Assembly: GCF_014337925.2 (NCBI RefSeq)
Contig: NZ_CP143423.1
Location: forward strand, 1,208,501 to 1,272,500
From: Roseobacter fucihabitans
GTDB lineage: Bacteria; Pseudomonadota; Alphaproteobacteria; Rhodobacterales; Rhodobacteraceae
Direction: 5' to 3'
DNA length: 64,000 bases
Under the pieces are notes generated by a model. It was not told the origin of the DNA and ran no database searches. It was given only the letters and a program-made list of their open reading frames with translations. Positions 1-9,256 of the stretch are shown here, piece after piece. A program made the translations under genes and the position numbers. How positions within the stretch are numbered: position 1 is the stretch's first letter; each line of letters opens with the position of its first letter.

Positions 1-1218
1 CCAGCCATTCGACTGATATGGATTTGGAAAGGTGGTTTGCAGCAGTTGGCTCACCTGCACGTAGCGCAGGTATAAATCGAAGTTTGTTGGCAGCAGCCAA
101 ACCCAACAGGCCACCGACCAGAAGTACTTTAATAATCAATGCCTGCCCGTATCCAGTTCCTAATAGAGCGGAAAATGACCCGACAAGCTGGTAGCCCATG
201 TAGCCGCCCGCGATGATCAACGCAGGAACGGAAACCGTGGCAACAACGCCAAACCGATGCCCGACATCCGCAGCCGAAGTGTATGTTTTGGGTAATGAAG
301 TCAGTCGTTTCAACGGCGTGAGAACTCCGATCCACAGAGCAACAGCCAGCAAATGCAACGTCAATGCGATGTCGAGCAGTTCAGTGTCACGGCCAGAGAC
401 GTGTCCGACGTGATCGAAAGACCAGATAGCAATGACACCACACGCCCACAACCGCGCGGTTGCGGTCTTACCAGTGCCGGGGGCCAACATCTTTACCGGC
501 GTGTCGTCTGCAAAGATGGCCTGACCGGCCAGCACGTGCCGCCCGATTGCATCCGCCAATGGCTCTAATAGTGCTGTGGATTTGCCAACCCAGTCGGCCA
601 GTGTTGAGCGGTCAATGTCGATCCCGTCGCGCTCGAAGATGCGGCTCTGCCGATACAGTGGCAGGTGATCGGCGTATTTATTGACCAACACGTGTGCCAA
701 TAAACCCGGTCCCGGCCTTCCGCGTTCAATAGGGCGCGATGGTAATGTGGCTTGGGTGAAGGCTTCGCAGCCCGAACACGCAAAGCGCGGGCGCACGATG
801 CGGTTCACGATGAAGCGGCCAGGAACGTATTCCAACTCTTCGGTCACGTCCTCACCAAGACGCCGCAGTCCACCACTGCACTGAGGGCAATCGTCGTCCC
901 CAGTGGTCAGCTCAACTTCCATGCGCGGGATATGATCCGGGATCGGGCGGCGCTTGGGCTTATCCTTTGGTTCTTCATCAGGAAGACGCAGCTTCGCTGT
1001 CATCTTGGCAACGGCAATCTCACTGTTCTCCAGTGCCAGCTGAAGCTGCTCGATGCTTTCTGATGACGACCCAAACCGGTGATGGCGTTGACCGGCTAAC
1101 TGGTGGCGCAGCTTCTCGATCAGGACTGCTTGAGACTTCACTTCAGCCAGCAAAAGAGCCGTGAACTGCCTCAGTTCATCGGGGTTTTTCGGCAGAGTTT
1201 TGTTTACGTCCAGCATGG
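1..1218 (-). pseudogene. IS66 TnpC N-terminal half fused in frame to CopD-type C-terminal half (runs off window)
   Basis: Reading the minus strand from the ATG at 1218, the frame stays open for 406 codons to the window edge. The first ~258 residues are an IS66 TnpC transposase: an N-terminal helical segment, the HHRFGSSSESIEQ region, a CPQC...CSGC zinc finger, the LLAHVLVNKYADHLPLYRQ block, and the first catalytic aspartate motif in IFADDTPVKML. After RLWA (about 437-445) the sequence stops matching IS66 and becomes a membrane protein resembling the second half of CopD/PcoD copper-resistance proteins: ALTLHLLAVALWIG, GLAAANKLRFIPALR, SISVEWL. The rest of the DDE domain, the IS left end and the CopD N-terminal half are missing. 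Either an internal deletion joined two genes, or this is a silent relic. The chimera is read directly; any function is unknown. Confidence 0.8.
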
Positions 1219-1265
1219 CTCGACCATAGCAAAACAACAGCGCGAAGGGAATCCCATGCGGGCGT

Positions 1266-1613
1266 TTATCCTGCCTTGAGCGGTGTCCAGCTGCGCTGTG
1301 GCACACGCAAATCGATCCCTTCCAGCAGCATCGCCAACTGGGCAGCGGTCAGGGCGATCTTGCCCTCTTTCGCCGATGGCCACACGAACCGACCCTTCTC
1401 CAAGCGCTTGCTGAACAGGCACGCACCTTGGCCATCCCACCAGATAATTTTGAGCAGGTCACCGCGCCGACCACGAAAGACAAACAGGTGCCCGGTGAAC
1501 GGATCTTGCTTGAGTGTTTGTTTAGCTTGGGCTGCCAGCGTCGTGAACCCGCGCCGCATATCGGTCACACCAGCAGCCAGCCAGACACGCGTGTTCGCCG
1601 GGACAGGGATCAT
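1266..1613 (-). CDS. tnpB: IS66 family accessory protein TnpB
   Basis: This 115-residue protein starts at [19 protein letters not shown] and contains the TnpB core ([41 protein letters not shown]), at the family's usual length. It is one of the three IS66 proteins and is needed for transposition, though its biochemical role is unsettled. The ATG overlaps the tnpA stop as ATGA, the normal IS66 arrangement. The gene looks intact, but the transposase gene downstream is a truncated chimera, so the element cannot be autonomous. Confidence 0.9.
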   Translation of the reverse strand: MIPVPANTRVWLAAGVTDMRRGFTTLAAQAKQTLKQDPFTGHLFVFRGRRGDLLKIIWWDGQGACLFSKRLEKGRFVWPSAKEGKIALTAAQLAMLLEGIDLRVPQRSWTPLKAG

Positions 1614-2023
1614 GCCGAAAGGCCTCGGATGAGCCGAGCCAATGCTCCGGGATCGTAGCAACCGACAATCCTCAACTGATGACCGCCCGCAATGTAGATC
1701 TCAATCGTGCTGTGGCCGGATGTGGTATTGGCCGCACGCGCGGTGCTCGGTTCTTGAGTGGCAGGCCGGTCAACAATCTCCACAGGCAGAAAGCATGGCG
1801 TCTCAGCAACCTCTTTTTCAATGATCTCCGGATCCGGTACAAACTTGGGATCACGCAGCCATTTGTGGATCAGGTTGGTGTTCATGGCATACCGCCGCGC
1901 GACCAGCGCAACCGATACCCCTGGCGCGCATGTTTGCGCACAGATCGACACCTTCTCCTCCTCCGACCAGAACCGCTTCTTCTGACCCTTCTTGCCCGCC
2001 ATATCTTCCCTAAAGATGTCCAC
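1610..2023 (-). CDS. tnpA: IS66 family accessory protein TnpA (HTH)
   Basis: The protein has 137 residues from the ATG at 2023; a second in-frame ATG at 2002 ([18 protein letters not shown]) is equally plausible. It carries the helix-turn-helix typical of IS66 OrfA ([31 protein letters not shown]), followed by a variable linker and a C-terminal segment ending [10 protein letters not shown]. It lies just inside the right end of the element and overlaps tnpB by ATGA. It is probably a DNA-binding accessory factor and appears intact. Confidence 0.9.
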   Translation of the reverse strand: MDIFREDMAGKKGQKKRFWSEEEKVSICAQTCAPGVSVALVARRYAMNTNLIHKWLRDPKFVPDPEIIEKEVAETPCFLPVEIVDRPATQEPSTARAANTTSGHSTIEIYIAGGHQLRIVGCYDPGALARLIRGLSA

Positions 2024-2064
2024 TATCGTTGGTGGACACTATCAACACACTCTATGGACCGTCA

Positions 2065-2087
2065 GAGCAGTGAGACCGAACGCTTAC
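2065..2087 (-). repeat. Right terminal inverted repeat of the IS66 element
   Basis: Read on the minus strand, the segment begins gtaagcgttcggtctcactg. It has the GTAAGCG start typical of IS66-family ends and lies about 40 bp upstream of tnpA. The outer boundary is therefore at 2087/2088, and an 8-bp target duplication would start at 2088. The matching left end is not in the window because tnpC is truncated, so the pair cannot be aligned. Confidence 0.7.
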
Positions 2088-2240
2088 GATATTCTTGACT
2101 CCGACCTCACACATTCGACAATCTCTCGGTGCGTCCAGAGCATAAGGCAGCGCCGGACGCCTCGCTTCACGCCTGCCGAAAAAGAACCGGTACCGGACCA
2201 ATCCGGGGAAGGCCGAGACACCTTTGCACTGGAGAGCAAG

Positions 2241-2711
2241 ATGCCATCCTCGAAAACGCCTATGGGCGAGCATGACCACCTGCTGGAGATCTACGAAACC
2301 GAAGTCGAAGTCGAATATCGCGGCGAGCGATACCGCGTCCGTGACAACGGCGGAGCCTATCGACTGAACGAATTCCGTAAACGCGCCCGTCCACTCGACA
2401 AAACATGGACCTTCGGACGCCAGAACTTCACGACTGGCTATCACCTTCTGGCGGGTGTGCCAATCCACCGCATCGTTTGCAGCGCCTTCAACGGTCCGCC
2501 ACCCTCTGATAAGCATGTCGTCGATCACATCGACACCAACCGTGCGAATAACAGGCCCGAGAAGCTGCGCTGGCTCACTAGGCTGGAAAACGCACTCCTG
2601 AACGAAATCACTGCACGCCGCATTGAGCTGGCCTATGGGTCGATAGAAGCGTTTCTCGAAGATCCGTCCAGACCCTTATGTTACGCCTTGCCGCTTCAAC
2701 TCTGCCTTTAA
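2241..2711 (+). pseudogene. HNH endonuclease, truncated at the C terminus
   Basis: The reading frame encodes 156 residues from an ATG with a good ribosome site (ggagagcaag). The N-terminal part (EVEVEYRGERYRVRDNGGAY, WTFGRQN) is shared by a family of mobile HNH proteins. The nuclease core is VVDHIDTNRANNRPEKLRWL followed by TRLENALLN, with the HxD...N residues in place. From memory, relatives continue well past the point where this frame changes to LCYALPLQLCL, so I read the last ~11 residues as out-of-family sequence after a truncation near 2672. It sits just outside the IS66 right end and upstream of another broken transposase. A short but complete homing-type HNH protein is less likely. 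Confidence 0.65.
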
Positions 2712-2766
2712 TATATTCGCTGCTTTGGCTTCCCAATTGCTCTGATCTGGAATAGCGCACTCCATA

Positions 2767-2825
2767 TGTGATAAAAGCACTATAAGTGTGATATTTGCCA
2801 TTTTAAATATGACTTATCTGTGATA
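2767..2825 (+). promoter_or_regulatory. AT-rich leader with three tgtgata repeats upstream of the ISXO2 transposase
   Basis: The motif tgtgata occurs at 2767, 2787 and 2819 in an AT-rich stretch upstream of the transposase start at 2847. The high AT content contrasts with the flanking genes. The copies could be part of the IS end or promoter. No convincing -35/-10 pair or terminal inverted repeat could be fixed. Confidence 0.3.
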
Positions 2826-2846
2826 TAGATAATCAAAGAGAGTGCA

Positions 2847-3368
2847 ATGTCCCAACACTTCCTTCTTTCAGCAGCTTCTCGGACGCTCTTTTTGCGTTCG
2901 ATCTACAAGGTTGGTGAAGATGCTGCGTACCAGACGTTCTGTAAAATGCGCTGGACTGAGACCGACGGCGAAGCCGTTTGCCAATGCTGTGGCTTTGATG
3001 AAGCCTACAAGATCACCTCGCGCCGCAAGTTCAAATGTAAGACCTGTCACCAGCAGTTCAGCTTGACCAGCGGCACGATCTTTGCCTCGCGTAAGATGGA
3101 CTTTGTGGATCTGCTGGCCGCGATCTGCATTATCGTGAATGCGTCCAAGGGCGTATTTATGGTGCAATTGTCGCGTAATCTGGATTGCCAATACAAAGCG
3201 GCTTTCGTGCTGGCCCACAAGCTGCGTGAAGCGATGGCGATGGAAGTTCACACGGGCGAAGTTCTGGAAGGCCATGTTGAGATTGATGGCGCATACTTTG
3301 GCGGTCATATCCGCCCGGGGAATGCCAAGGCTTCTCACGGATTGCTTCAAGCGCAACCTTGGCCTTGA
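2847..3368 (+). pseudogene. ISXO2-like (IS1595 family) transposase, truncated
   Basis: The frame encodes 173 residues. The N-terminal zinc-ribbon is complete (CQCCGFDEAYKI...KCKTCHQQFSLTSGTIF), and the start of the ISXO2 DDE domain is present (DFVDLLAAICIIVNASKG, QYKAAFVLAHKLREAM, VEIDGAYFGGHIRPGNAK). After the first catalytic aspartate (EIDGAYFGG) the family match ends near 3330 and the frame runs into ASHGLLQAQPWP, which is antisense IS3 sequence. Family members are normally about 300 residues, so roughly half is missing and the protein should be inactive. Confidence 0.85.
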
Positions 3369-3399
3369 AATCGGGCGAATGGTTCTTTCGTTTCGTCAT
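3331..3399 (-). pseudogene. IS3 family OrfA, N-terminal stub
   Basis: The first 23 codons read MTKRKNHSPDFKAKVALEAI-REK on the minus strand, the conserved start of an IS3-family OrfA HTH protein. The match stops exactly where the ISXO2 fragment on the other strand begins, so the two truncated elements are joined head to head at about 3330. About 30 bp of IS3 upstream sequence follows on the right side. Confidence 0.75.
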
Positions 3400-3474
3400 T
3401 TGAGATCATTTCTTTCACAAGTTGATCCACCTTAACTACCGGCTCGAAATCCTGCGACCGTCTCTCTGTCGACG

Positions 3475-3985
3475 ATGAGCACCAAGCTGAAAGTCAAAAT
3501 CGCCGACAATCGACGCCTGATGGCGCAAAATAACAAGTTTCGCGATACGCTATTTGGGCCGTCTAGCGAAAAATCGAATAGCAAAGACGACAAACCAGAC
3601 ACTGGTGATGCAGATCCTGGCGACCCGGTTCCCAACAGCGGTAAGCCAAATTTGGATGGTGCCGCTGCAACGCCCGATGACAAGCCCAAAAAGAAGCGTG
3701 GACTGCGAGGACCGCAGTAGATCGAGCTGCCTCAGCATTTGCCGCGCGATCGACGCTTTATAGAGCCGATCAATGGGACGACATGTAAGTGTGGCTGCGG
3801 AATGCGCAAGATTGGCGAACAGATCATCGAACGGCTGACTTACAAGCCCGCACAGGTCTGCGTCATCGAAGAGCACTATCCCAGTACACCTGTCGAACCT
3901 GTGATCGGTTTGTCCAAGCGCCAGTTCCCAAGCGCGCCTTTGACTACGTTGCACATCCGTGGCAGGCGCATGAAAATCCCGCCGG
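3475..3985 (+). pseudogene. Second IS66-type TnpC transposase remnant with a stop and a frameshift
   Basis: The N-terminal part reads KIADNRRLMAQNNKFRDTLF and GPSSEKS, then a KPKKKRG linker, then a TAG stop at 3718-3720. The family sequence continues in other frames: IELPQHLPRDRRFIEP and CKCGCGMRKIGEQIIERL up to about 3880, then YTCRTCDRFVQAPVPKRAF. The DDE domain is absent. This copy differs in sequence from the IS66 at 1-2087, so it comes from a separate element. It abuts the IS3 fragment on its left and the fasciclin gene on its right. Confidence 0.75.
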
Positions 3986-4027
3986 GGTGGTCCCGACGGG
4001 TTGGTCTTGTCACAGCAGGGTGTGGCC

Positions 4028-4534
4028 TTATTTGGGCAGCAGCACCTTGTCGATCACATGGATCACACCGTTGCTGGCGATAATGTCGGCGGCTGTGACA
4101 TTGGCGTCATTGACCTTGACCGAGGGGCCGACCTTGCTGCCGGTGCCATCCACGCGCACGGTCTGGCCCTGCACAGTTGCGACATTCGTCACCGCACCAA
4201 GCACGTCACCCGACTGTACCGCACCGGGCAGCACGTGATAGGTAAGGATGCTCACCAACTGGTCTTTGTTCTCGGGCAGCAAGAGGCTCTCCACGGTGCC
4301 GGCGGGCAGGGCCGCAAAGGCCGCATCGGTGGGGGCGAAAACGGTGAACGGTCCCGGACTGCGCAGCGTCTCCTCCAGGCCCGCGGCTTGTACGGCGGCA
4401 ACCAGCGTGTTGAAATTACCGTTGGCTGCGGCGATATCGACAATGTCGTCGCCTTTGGGCGTGTGGGCGCAGGCGGTCAACGCGGCCAATGCGGTGGCGG
4501 CAAGGGTCGCTTTGAGGGCAAAACGTCTGTTCAT
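4028..4534 (-). CDS. Fasciclin (FAS1) domain lipoprotein
   Basis: The protein has 168 residues. It starts with a lipoprotein signal peptide ([22 protein letters not shown], lipobox L-T-A-C at Cys22) followed by a single FAS1 domain covering most of the rest. Typical FAS1 motifs are [26 protein letters not shown] and the closing [18 protein letters not shown]1 domains are extracytoplasmic adhesion or interaction modules, so this one is probably anchored to the cell envelope. It is transcribed away from the nuo operon and stands alone. Length and domain match the small bacterial secreted FAS1 proteins. Confidence 0.9.
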   Translation of the reverse strand: MNRRFALKATLAATALAALTACAHTPKGDDIVDIAAANGNFNTLVAAVQAAGLEETLRSPGPFTVFAPTDAAFAALPAGTVESLLLPENKDQLVSILTYHVLPGAVQSGDVLGAVTNVATVQGQTVRVDGTGSKVGPSVKVNDANVTAADIIASNGVIHVIDKVLLPK

Positions 4535-4758
4535 AGTATGTCCTTTTTCTCTCGTTTACGGTGAACCAACGCCGCTGTGGCGATTTGGTTCACGCAAATA
4601 TTACGCGGGTTTTACCGCAGTGGATCACATAACAATGCCATCTCGTCGCGGATCGGCGTGATCCCGCGCAGATCGCCATGCTGCGTGCCGGAAGTCGCCG
4701 AAAACACGCGCAATCCGCGTGCGTGGGATGTGTCGTGCCGGATTTCGCGCGCCGGAGT

Positions 4759-4882
4759 TGTCGTATCGTCCCGCCAGTCCGGGTGTGTCGTATCGTCCCG
4801 CCAGTCCGGGTGTGTCGTATCGTCCCGCCAGTCCGGGTGTGTCGTATCGTCCCGCCAGTCCGGGTGTGTCGTATCGTCCCGC
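4759..4882. repeat. 27-bp tandem repeat, 4.6 copies
   Basis: The unit starts tgtcgtatcgtcccgccagt and ends ccgggtg. Four full copies (4759-4785, 4786-4812, 4813-4839, 4840-4866) and a 16-base partial copy (4867-4882) are identical to each other. Perfect identity suggests recent expansion by slippage or unequal exchange. It lies about 300 bp upstream of the nuoA start and 225 bp upstream of the fasciclin start. Confidence 0.95.
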
Positions 4883-5087
4883 TGACTTGCGCTCTGTGTA
4901 GGCAACGGGCCGTGTTCTTTTTCGCAGCTGCGCAGTGCCCAGACATTATGCGAATCTTAAGCCTCTCTGCTTTAACGAGAAATGGTTGCTGTGACGCGCG
5001 TGAACGGCGGGGCGAACAGACTGTGCACTTGCCGGGCGCTTTGCGGCATATTCCGGGCGGCGGCGCTCTAAAACACGGCCGCAACCG

Positions 5088-5116
5088 TTGACCCTGCCCG
5101 GACACAGGCGTAAACC
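5088..5116 (+). promoter_or_regulatory. Candidate sigma-70-type promoter for the nuo operon
   Basis: TTGACC at 5088-5093 and TAAACC at 5111-5116 are separated by 17 bases, about 70 bp upstream of the nuoA start. The -35 box is good and the -10 box is weak. A second TTGACA near 5153 is too close to the gene to serve as a -35. The assignment rests on pattern only. Confidence 0.3.
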
Positions 5117-5186
5117 TCAAACAGCCCTGTTCGCCACGGGGTCGCGTGATCTTGACACGCAAAGGCAGACCTGAAGGAGCCAACCC

Positions 5187-6076
<890 letters not shown>

Positions 6077-6091
6077 GGAAAGTCCTGTAAA

Positions 6092-6421
6092 ATGAACAAG
6101 CCGAAGTTTAATTCCATTGGAGTTCAGTATCAAATACTTCGTAAAGGTGCTGAGCGGCCGGAGGATTGGGGCTCGTCTCATGGATTCGAGGTTGATAGCT
6201 TGGCGGACCTCGCTGGGCTACCAAACGTAGGTGATTTTGTGTCTCTGAACGCTCTGAAATCGAGCGAGGGTGGCGACAGTTATCATGGTAAGGTTAGGTC
6301 AAAGCTATTTCGCCAGTTCACGATAATGGATGAGAGTGGTTTGACCGCAGAGTTGGGTATTGGAGTTACCGTTGTGGTCGAAGAGACGGACGATGACTGG
6401 GGCAAGTTGATCAAGGAATGA
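6092..6421 (+). CDS. Orphan protein inserted between nuoB and nuoC
   Basis: I do not recognise this 109-residue protein. It has no signal peptide or membrane segment. The N-terminal half contains FEVDSLADLAGLPNVGDFVS, and the C-terminal half, with YHGKVRSKLFRQFTIMDES and GIGVTVVVEETDDDW, looks beta-rich and ends acidic. An aaggaa site precedes the ATG. Codon choice is visibly more AT-rich than nuoB or nuoC, which suggests it was acquired. It is co-directional with the nuo genes, so it is very probably co-transcribed. No role in complex I can be claimed. Confidence 0.75.
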   Translation: MNKPKFNSIGVQYQILRKGAERPEDWGSSHGFEVDSLADLAGLPNVGDFVSLNALKSSEGGDSYHGKVRSKLFRQFTIMDESGLTAELGIGVTVVVEETDDDWGKLIKE

Positions 6422-6454
6422 TTTGCTCAACTAGCATAATTGAGGAACTGGCGG

Positions 6455-7072
6455 ATGTCTGATGCATTGAACGAACTGGGCGGTTATATCGAGGCCAAAC
6501 GCACCGACTGCGTGCTGGCCTGGGATGTGAGCCAGGGCGAGTTGAACCTGGATGTGACCCCCTCCAACATCACCGGTCTGGTGGAGTTCCTCAAAACCGA
6601 CCCGACCTGCCAGTTTTCCAGCCTCGTGGACATCACGGCCGTGGATTATGCGGGCCGCGCCAAACGTTTCGATGTGGTCTATCACTTCCTGTCGATGTAT
6701 CAAAACCATCGTATCCGCCTGCGCGTCAGCATCCGCGAGGATCAGATGATGCCCTCGGTTGTCGCTGTGCACCCCTCCGCCAATTGGTTCGAGCGCGAAG
6801 TTTTCGACATGTTCGGCATCCTGTTTTCCGGCCACCCGGACCTGCGCCGTATCCTCACCGATTACGGCTTTCGCGGCTACCCGCTGCGCAAGGATTTCCC
6901 GACCACGGGCTATACCGAAGTGCGCTATGACGAAGCGCAAAAGCGCGTGATCTATGAGCCGGTGTCGCTGGTACAGGAATATCGCCAGTTCGATTTCATG
7001 TCCCCCTGGGAGGGCGCGGAATACATCCTGCCGGGCGATGAGAAGAAAACCGACAAGGCGGAGGCCAAGTAA
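6455..7072 (+). CDS. nuoC: NADH-quinone oxidoreductase subunit C
   Basis: NuoC is a 205-residue peripheral subunit (30-kDa family) packing against NuoD near the quinone site. The family signature is intact: [20 protein letters not shown] (about 110-129) followed by [20 protein letters not shown]. The ATG at 6455 is preferred over an upstream in-frame ATG at 6440 because gaggaactggcgg precedes it and family members start at this point. The stop overlaps the next small ORF as TAATG. It is separate from NuoD, unlike the fused NuoCD of E. coli. Confidence 0.96.
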   Translation: MSDALNELGGYIEAKRTDCVLAWDVSQGELNLDVTPSNITGLVEFLKTDPTCQFSSLVDITAVDYAGRAKRFDVVYHFLSMYQNHRIRLRVSIREDQMMPSVVAVHPSANWFEREVFDMFGILFSGHPDLRRILTDYGFRGYPLRKDFPTTGYTEVRYDEAQKRVIYEPVSLVQEYRQFDFMSPWEGAEYILPGDEKKTDKAEAK

Positions 7073-7245
7073 TGGGTGGTATCTGGTGGCTGATCCTATC
7101 CGCGGCGACGGCAATCCCGATGATCAAGCTGCTGCCGTTCTTTGGCATCAATAGATACTGGGCGGCGGCCTGCCTGATCCCACTGGGGACGATTGCCTTG
7201 TTGTGGTGGATGGGCCTGAAGCTGCAAGAATTGGAGAAAAGGTGA
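7072..7245 (+). CDS. Small membrane protein between nuoC and nuoD
   Basis: This 57-codon ORF starts on the ATG formed by the nuoC stop (TAATG) and ends on a TGA that overlaps the next ORF's ATG (TGATG). The translation has two hydrophobic stretches: GGIWWLILSAATAIPMI at the N terminus, and YWAAACLIPLGTIALLWWMG, followed by a charged tail ELEKR. This indicates a small integral membrane protein. I recognise no family. The double overlap strongly suggests that it is translated together with nuoC. Confidence 0.7.
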   Translation: MGGIWWLILSAATAIPMIKLLPFFGINRYWAAACLIPLGTIALLWWMGLKLQELEKR

Positions 7246-7427
7246 TGTGGTTTGAGTTTTTTGGTGGACTTGGGACTTTCCTCGCTGGCGCATCGGCAGC
7301 GATGGCTGTCGTATTCTCCGAAATAAAAAAAATCCAAGAACTAGAATTTAGTCCGGTGCGCCTCTTTGAATCTAAACGATTTTGTGAGACGAAATGTGCA
7401 GAGAACTCACGGCGAGGATACTCCTAA
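7245..7427 (+). CDS. Second small protein between nuoC and nuoD
   Basis: This 60-residue ORF starts on TGATG shared with the preceding small gene and ends on TAATG shared with nuoD. The N terminus [20 protein letters not shown] is hydrophobic and probably forms one membrane helix. The remainder is charged ([10 protein letters not shown]...) and ends RRGYS with two cysteines. No family is recognised, and base composition is more AT-rich than in nuoC or nuoD. Two successive one-base overlaps couple nuoC to nuoD translation through this pair. Confidence 0.65.
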   Translation: MWFEFFGGLGTFLAGASAAMAVVFSEIKKIQELEFSPVRLFESKRFCETKCAENSRRGYS

Positions 7428-8647
7428 TGGACGGCACCAAAGGTTTCGACGACGCCCTCACTGGCGAGCAGAAAATCCGCAATTTCAACATCAACTTCGG
7501 GCCACAACACCCAGCGGCCCACGGTGTGCTGCGGCTGGTGTTGGAACTGGACGGCGAGGTTGTGGAGCGCTGTGATCCGCACATTGGTCTGCTGCACCGG
7601 GGCACCGAAAAGCTGATGGAAAGCCGGACCTACCTGCAAAACCTGCCTTATTTCGACCGGCTCGACTATGTCGCGCCGATGAATCAGGAACATGCCTGGT
7701 GTCTGGCCATTGAAAAACTGACCGGCGTGCAAGTCCCGCGCCGCGCCTCCCTGATCCGGGTGCTCTTCTGCGAAATTGGTCGCATCCTCAGCCACATCCT
7801 CAACGTTACCACACAGGCGATGGATGTGGGCGCGCTGACCCCACCGCTCTGGGGGTTTGAGGAACGCGAAAAGCTGATGATCTTCTATGAACGGGCGTGT
7901 GGCGCGCGCCTGCACGCGGCCTATTTCCGCCCCGGCGGCGTGCATCAGGACCTGCCCGAAGATTTGATCGACGACATCGACGCCTGGGCGCATGACTTCC
8001 CCCGCGTTTTGGCCGACATCGACGGGCTGCTGACAGAAAACCGCATATTTAAACAGCGCAACGCCGATATCGGCGTGGTCACCGAAGAGGACATTCTGGA
8101 TTACGGTTTTTCCGGCGTGATGGTGCGCGGATCCGGCTTGGCCTGGGACCTGCGCCGCGCGCAACCCTATGAATGTTATGATGAGTTTGAGTTTCAGATT
8201 CCCGTTGGCAAGAACGGCGATTGTTATGATCGCTACCTCTGCCGCATGGAAGAGATGCGCCAGTCGGTCCATATCATTCACCAGGCCATCGAAAAACTAC
8301 GCGCGCCCGAAGGGCAGGGCGACATTCTCGCACGTGGCAAGATCACCCCGCCCTCGCGCGCGGATATGAAGACTTCGATGGAGAGCCTGATCCACCATTT
8401 TAAACTCTATACCGAAGGTTTCCACGTCCCCGCAGGCGAAGTATATTGCCCGGTCGAGGCCCCCAAAGGCGAGTTCGGCGTATATCTCGTGGCGGACGGC
8501 ACCAACAAACCCTACCGCGCCAAAATCCGCGCGCCGGGATTCCTGCACCTACAAGCGATGGACCACATGTCGCGTGGCCACCAACTGGCCGACGTCGCCG
8601 CCATCATCGGCACCATGGACGTGGTGTTCGGGGAGATTGATCGGTGA
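7427..8647 (+). CDS. nuoD: NADH-quinone oxidoreductase subunit D
   Basis: NuoD is the 406-residue 49-kDa-family subunit that forms most of the quinone-binding cavity with NuoB. Motifs include [36 protein letters not shown] near the N terminus, and the C-terminal [20 protein letters not shown] and GEIDR. The ATG at 7427 shares bases with the upstream stop and is preceded by ggcgagg; the upstream in-frame ATG at 7394 would add 11 unrelated residues. The stop overlaps the next gene as GTGA. Confidence 0.98.
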   Translation: MDGTKGFDDALTGEQKIRNFNINFGPQHPAAHGVLRLVLELDGEVVERCDPHIGLLHRGTEKLMESRTYLQNLPYFDRLDYVAPMNQEHAWCLAIEKLTGVQVPRRASLIRVLFCEIGRILSHILNVTTQAMDVGALTPPLWGFEEREKLMIFYERACGARLHAAYFRPGGVHQDLPEDLIDDIDAWAHDFPRVLADIDGLLTENRIFKQRNADIGVVTEEDILDYGFSGVMVRGSGLAWDLRRAQPYECYDEFEFQIPVGKNGDCYDRYLCRMEEMRQSVHIIHQAIEKLRAPEGQGDILARGKITPPSRADMKTSMESLIHHFKLYTEGFHVPAGEVYCPVEAPKGEFGVYLVADGTNKPYRAKIRAPGFLHLQAMDHMSRGHQLADVAAIIGTMDVVFGEIDR

Positions 8648-9255
8648 CGCTTGACGAGGCCATTAAATTAGCTGAACAAACTTTGATCTTGGCTGCTCTG
8701 TTAGGCGTAGTTTGGTCTGCTGTTGGGTTCATAAAAGGCCAGAAAGAAGAAACCGAACGGCGTCAATCTGACCAACTTTCCAAGTGGCGCAAGATTGCTG
8801 TCCATCAACTCGTAGCAAATTCAGAACCATATCTTTCGGTTGCAGAAGTTATGAATAAATTACGCGCAAGATCTTTCGAAACTAGTTTAAATATTCGCAA
8901 AGAAGACCTTAGTGAGGATTCAGTACGTCAACTAATGATGGAAATGGTTCAAGCCGGTATTTTGGGTCAGGTATATCCAGACCGGTTTGGCATTGTTCAG
9001 TTGCCTCTTGATATAACAGTTGGTGCTGTGGCTGATAATATCCATGCGCGATACGCTGCGAAAAATGCTTTTCGTGAAATCTTTAAGCATCCCAAACGTT
9101 TTTCTAGTGAAGAATTGTACTCCGAACTGAAACCAACTCCTCCAATGGATTTGTCAGATTTTGTCCTTTCTCTTTTGAACCTCGAGAACCATGGCGCTGC
9201 TAAGCGCGGGCCAGATGGAAAATGGTTTCCAGTAACGCACAAGGAACAAGCTTAG
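8644..9255 (+). CDS. Membrane-anchored protein with probable winged-helix repeats, inserted between nuoD and nuoE
   Basis: The protein has 203 residues from a GTG that overlaps the nuoD stop (GTGA). One N-terminal membrane helix ([17 protein letters not shown], about 14-30) is followed by a charged linker. Next comes a segment resembling a winged helix ([18 protein letters not shown] ... [20 protein letters not shown]), then a second similar segment ([20 protein letters not shown] ... [20 protein letters not shown]). The winged-helix reading is inferred from helix and hydrophobic spacing only. Base composition is distinctly AT-rich against nuoD and nuoE. nuoE begins 1 base after the stop. Function unknown. 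Confidence 0.75.
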   Translation: MTLDEAIKLAEQTLILAALLGVVWSAVGFIKGQKEETERRQSDQLSKWRKIAVHQLVANSEPYLSVAEVMNKLRARSFETSLNIRKEDLSEDSVRQLMMEMVQAGILGQVYPDRFGIVQLPLDITVGAVADNIHARYAAKNAFREIFKHPKRFSSEELYSELKPTPPMDLSDFVLSLLNLENHGAAKRGPDGKWFPVTHKEQA

Positions 9256-9256
9256 T

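Larger units (their letters stand above)
4535..5186. other. Gene-free spacer between the fasciclin gene and nuoA
   Basis: No convincing gene is seen in these 652 bases. The open frames here arise from the 27-bp tandem repeat in the middle, whose length is a multiple of three, so it keeps many frames open without gene-like composition. The right part should hold the nuo promoter and leader. Confidence 0.7.

Noticed and set aside
1-4000. A single composite transposon spanning the left end
   Set aside because: The fragments belong to at least four unrelated families and all but tnpA and tnpB are broken, so no shared ends or cargo can be defined.
4759-4882. Possible CRISPR array
   Set aside because: The copies are directly adjacent with no spacers, so it is a plain tandem repeat.
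4590-5183. Long minus-strand open frame and several overlapping frames across the tandem repeat
   Set aside because: The 27-bp unit is a multiple of three and keeps every frame open. The translations are low-complexity repeats with no family match and no ribosome site.
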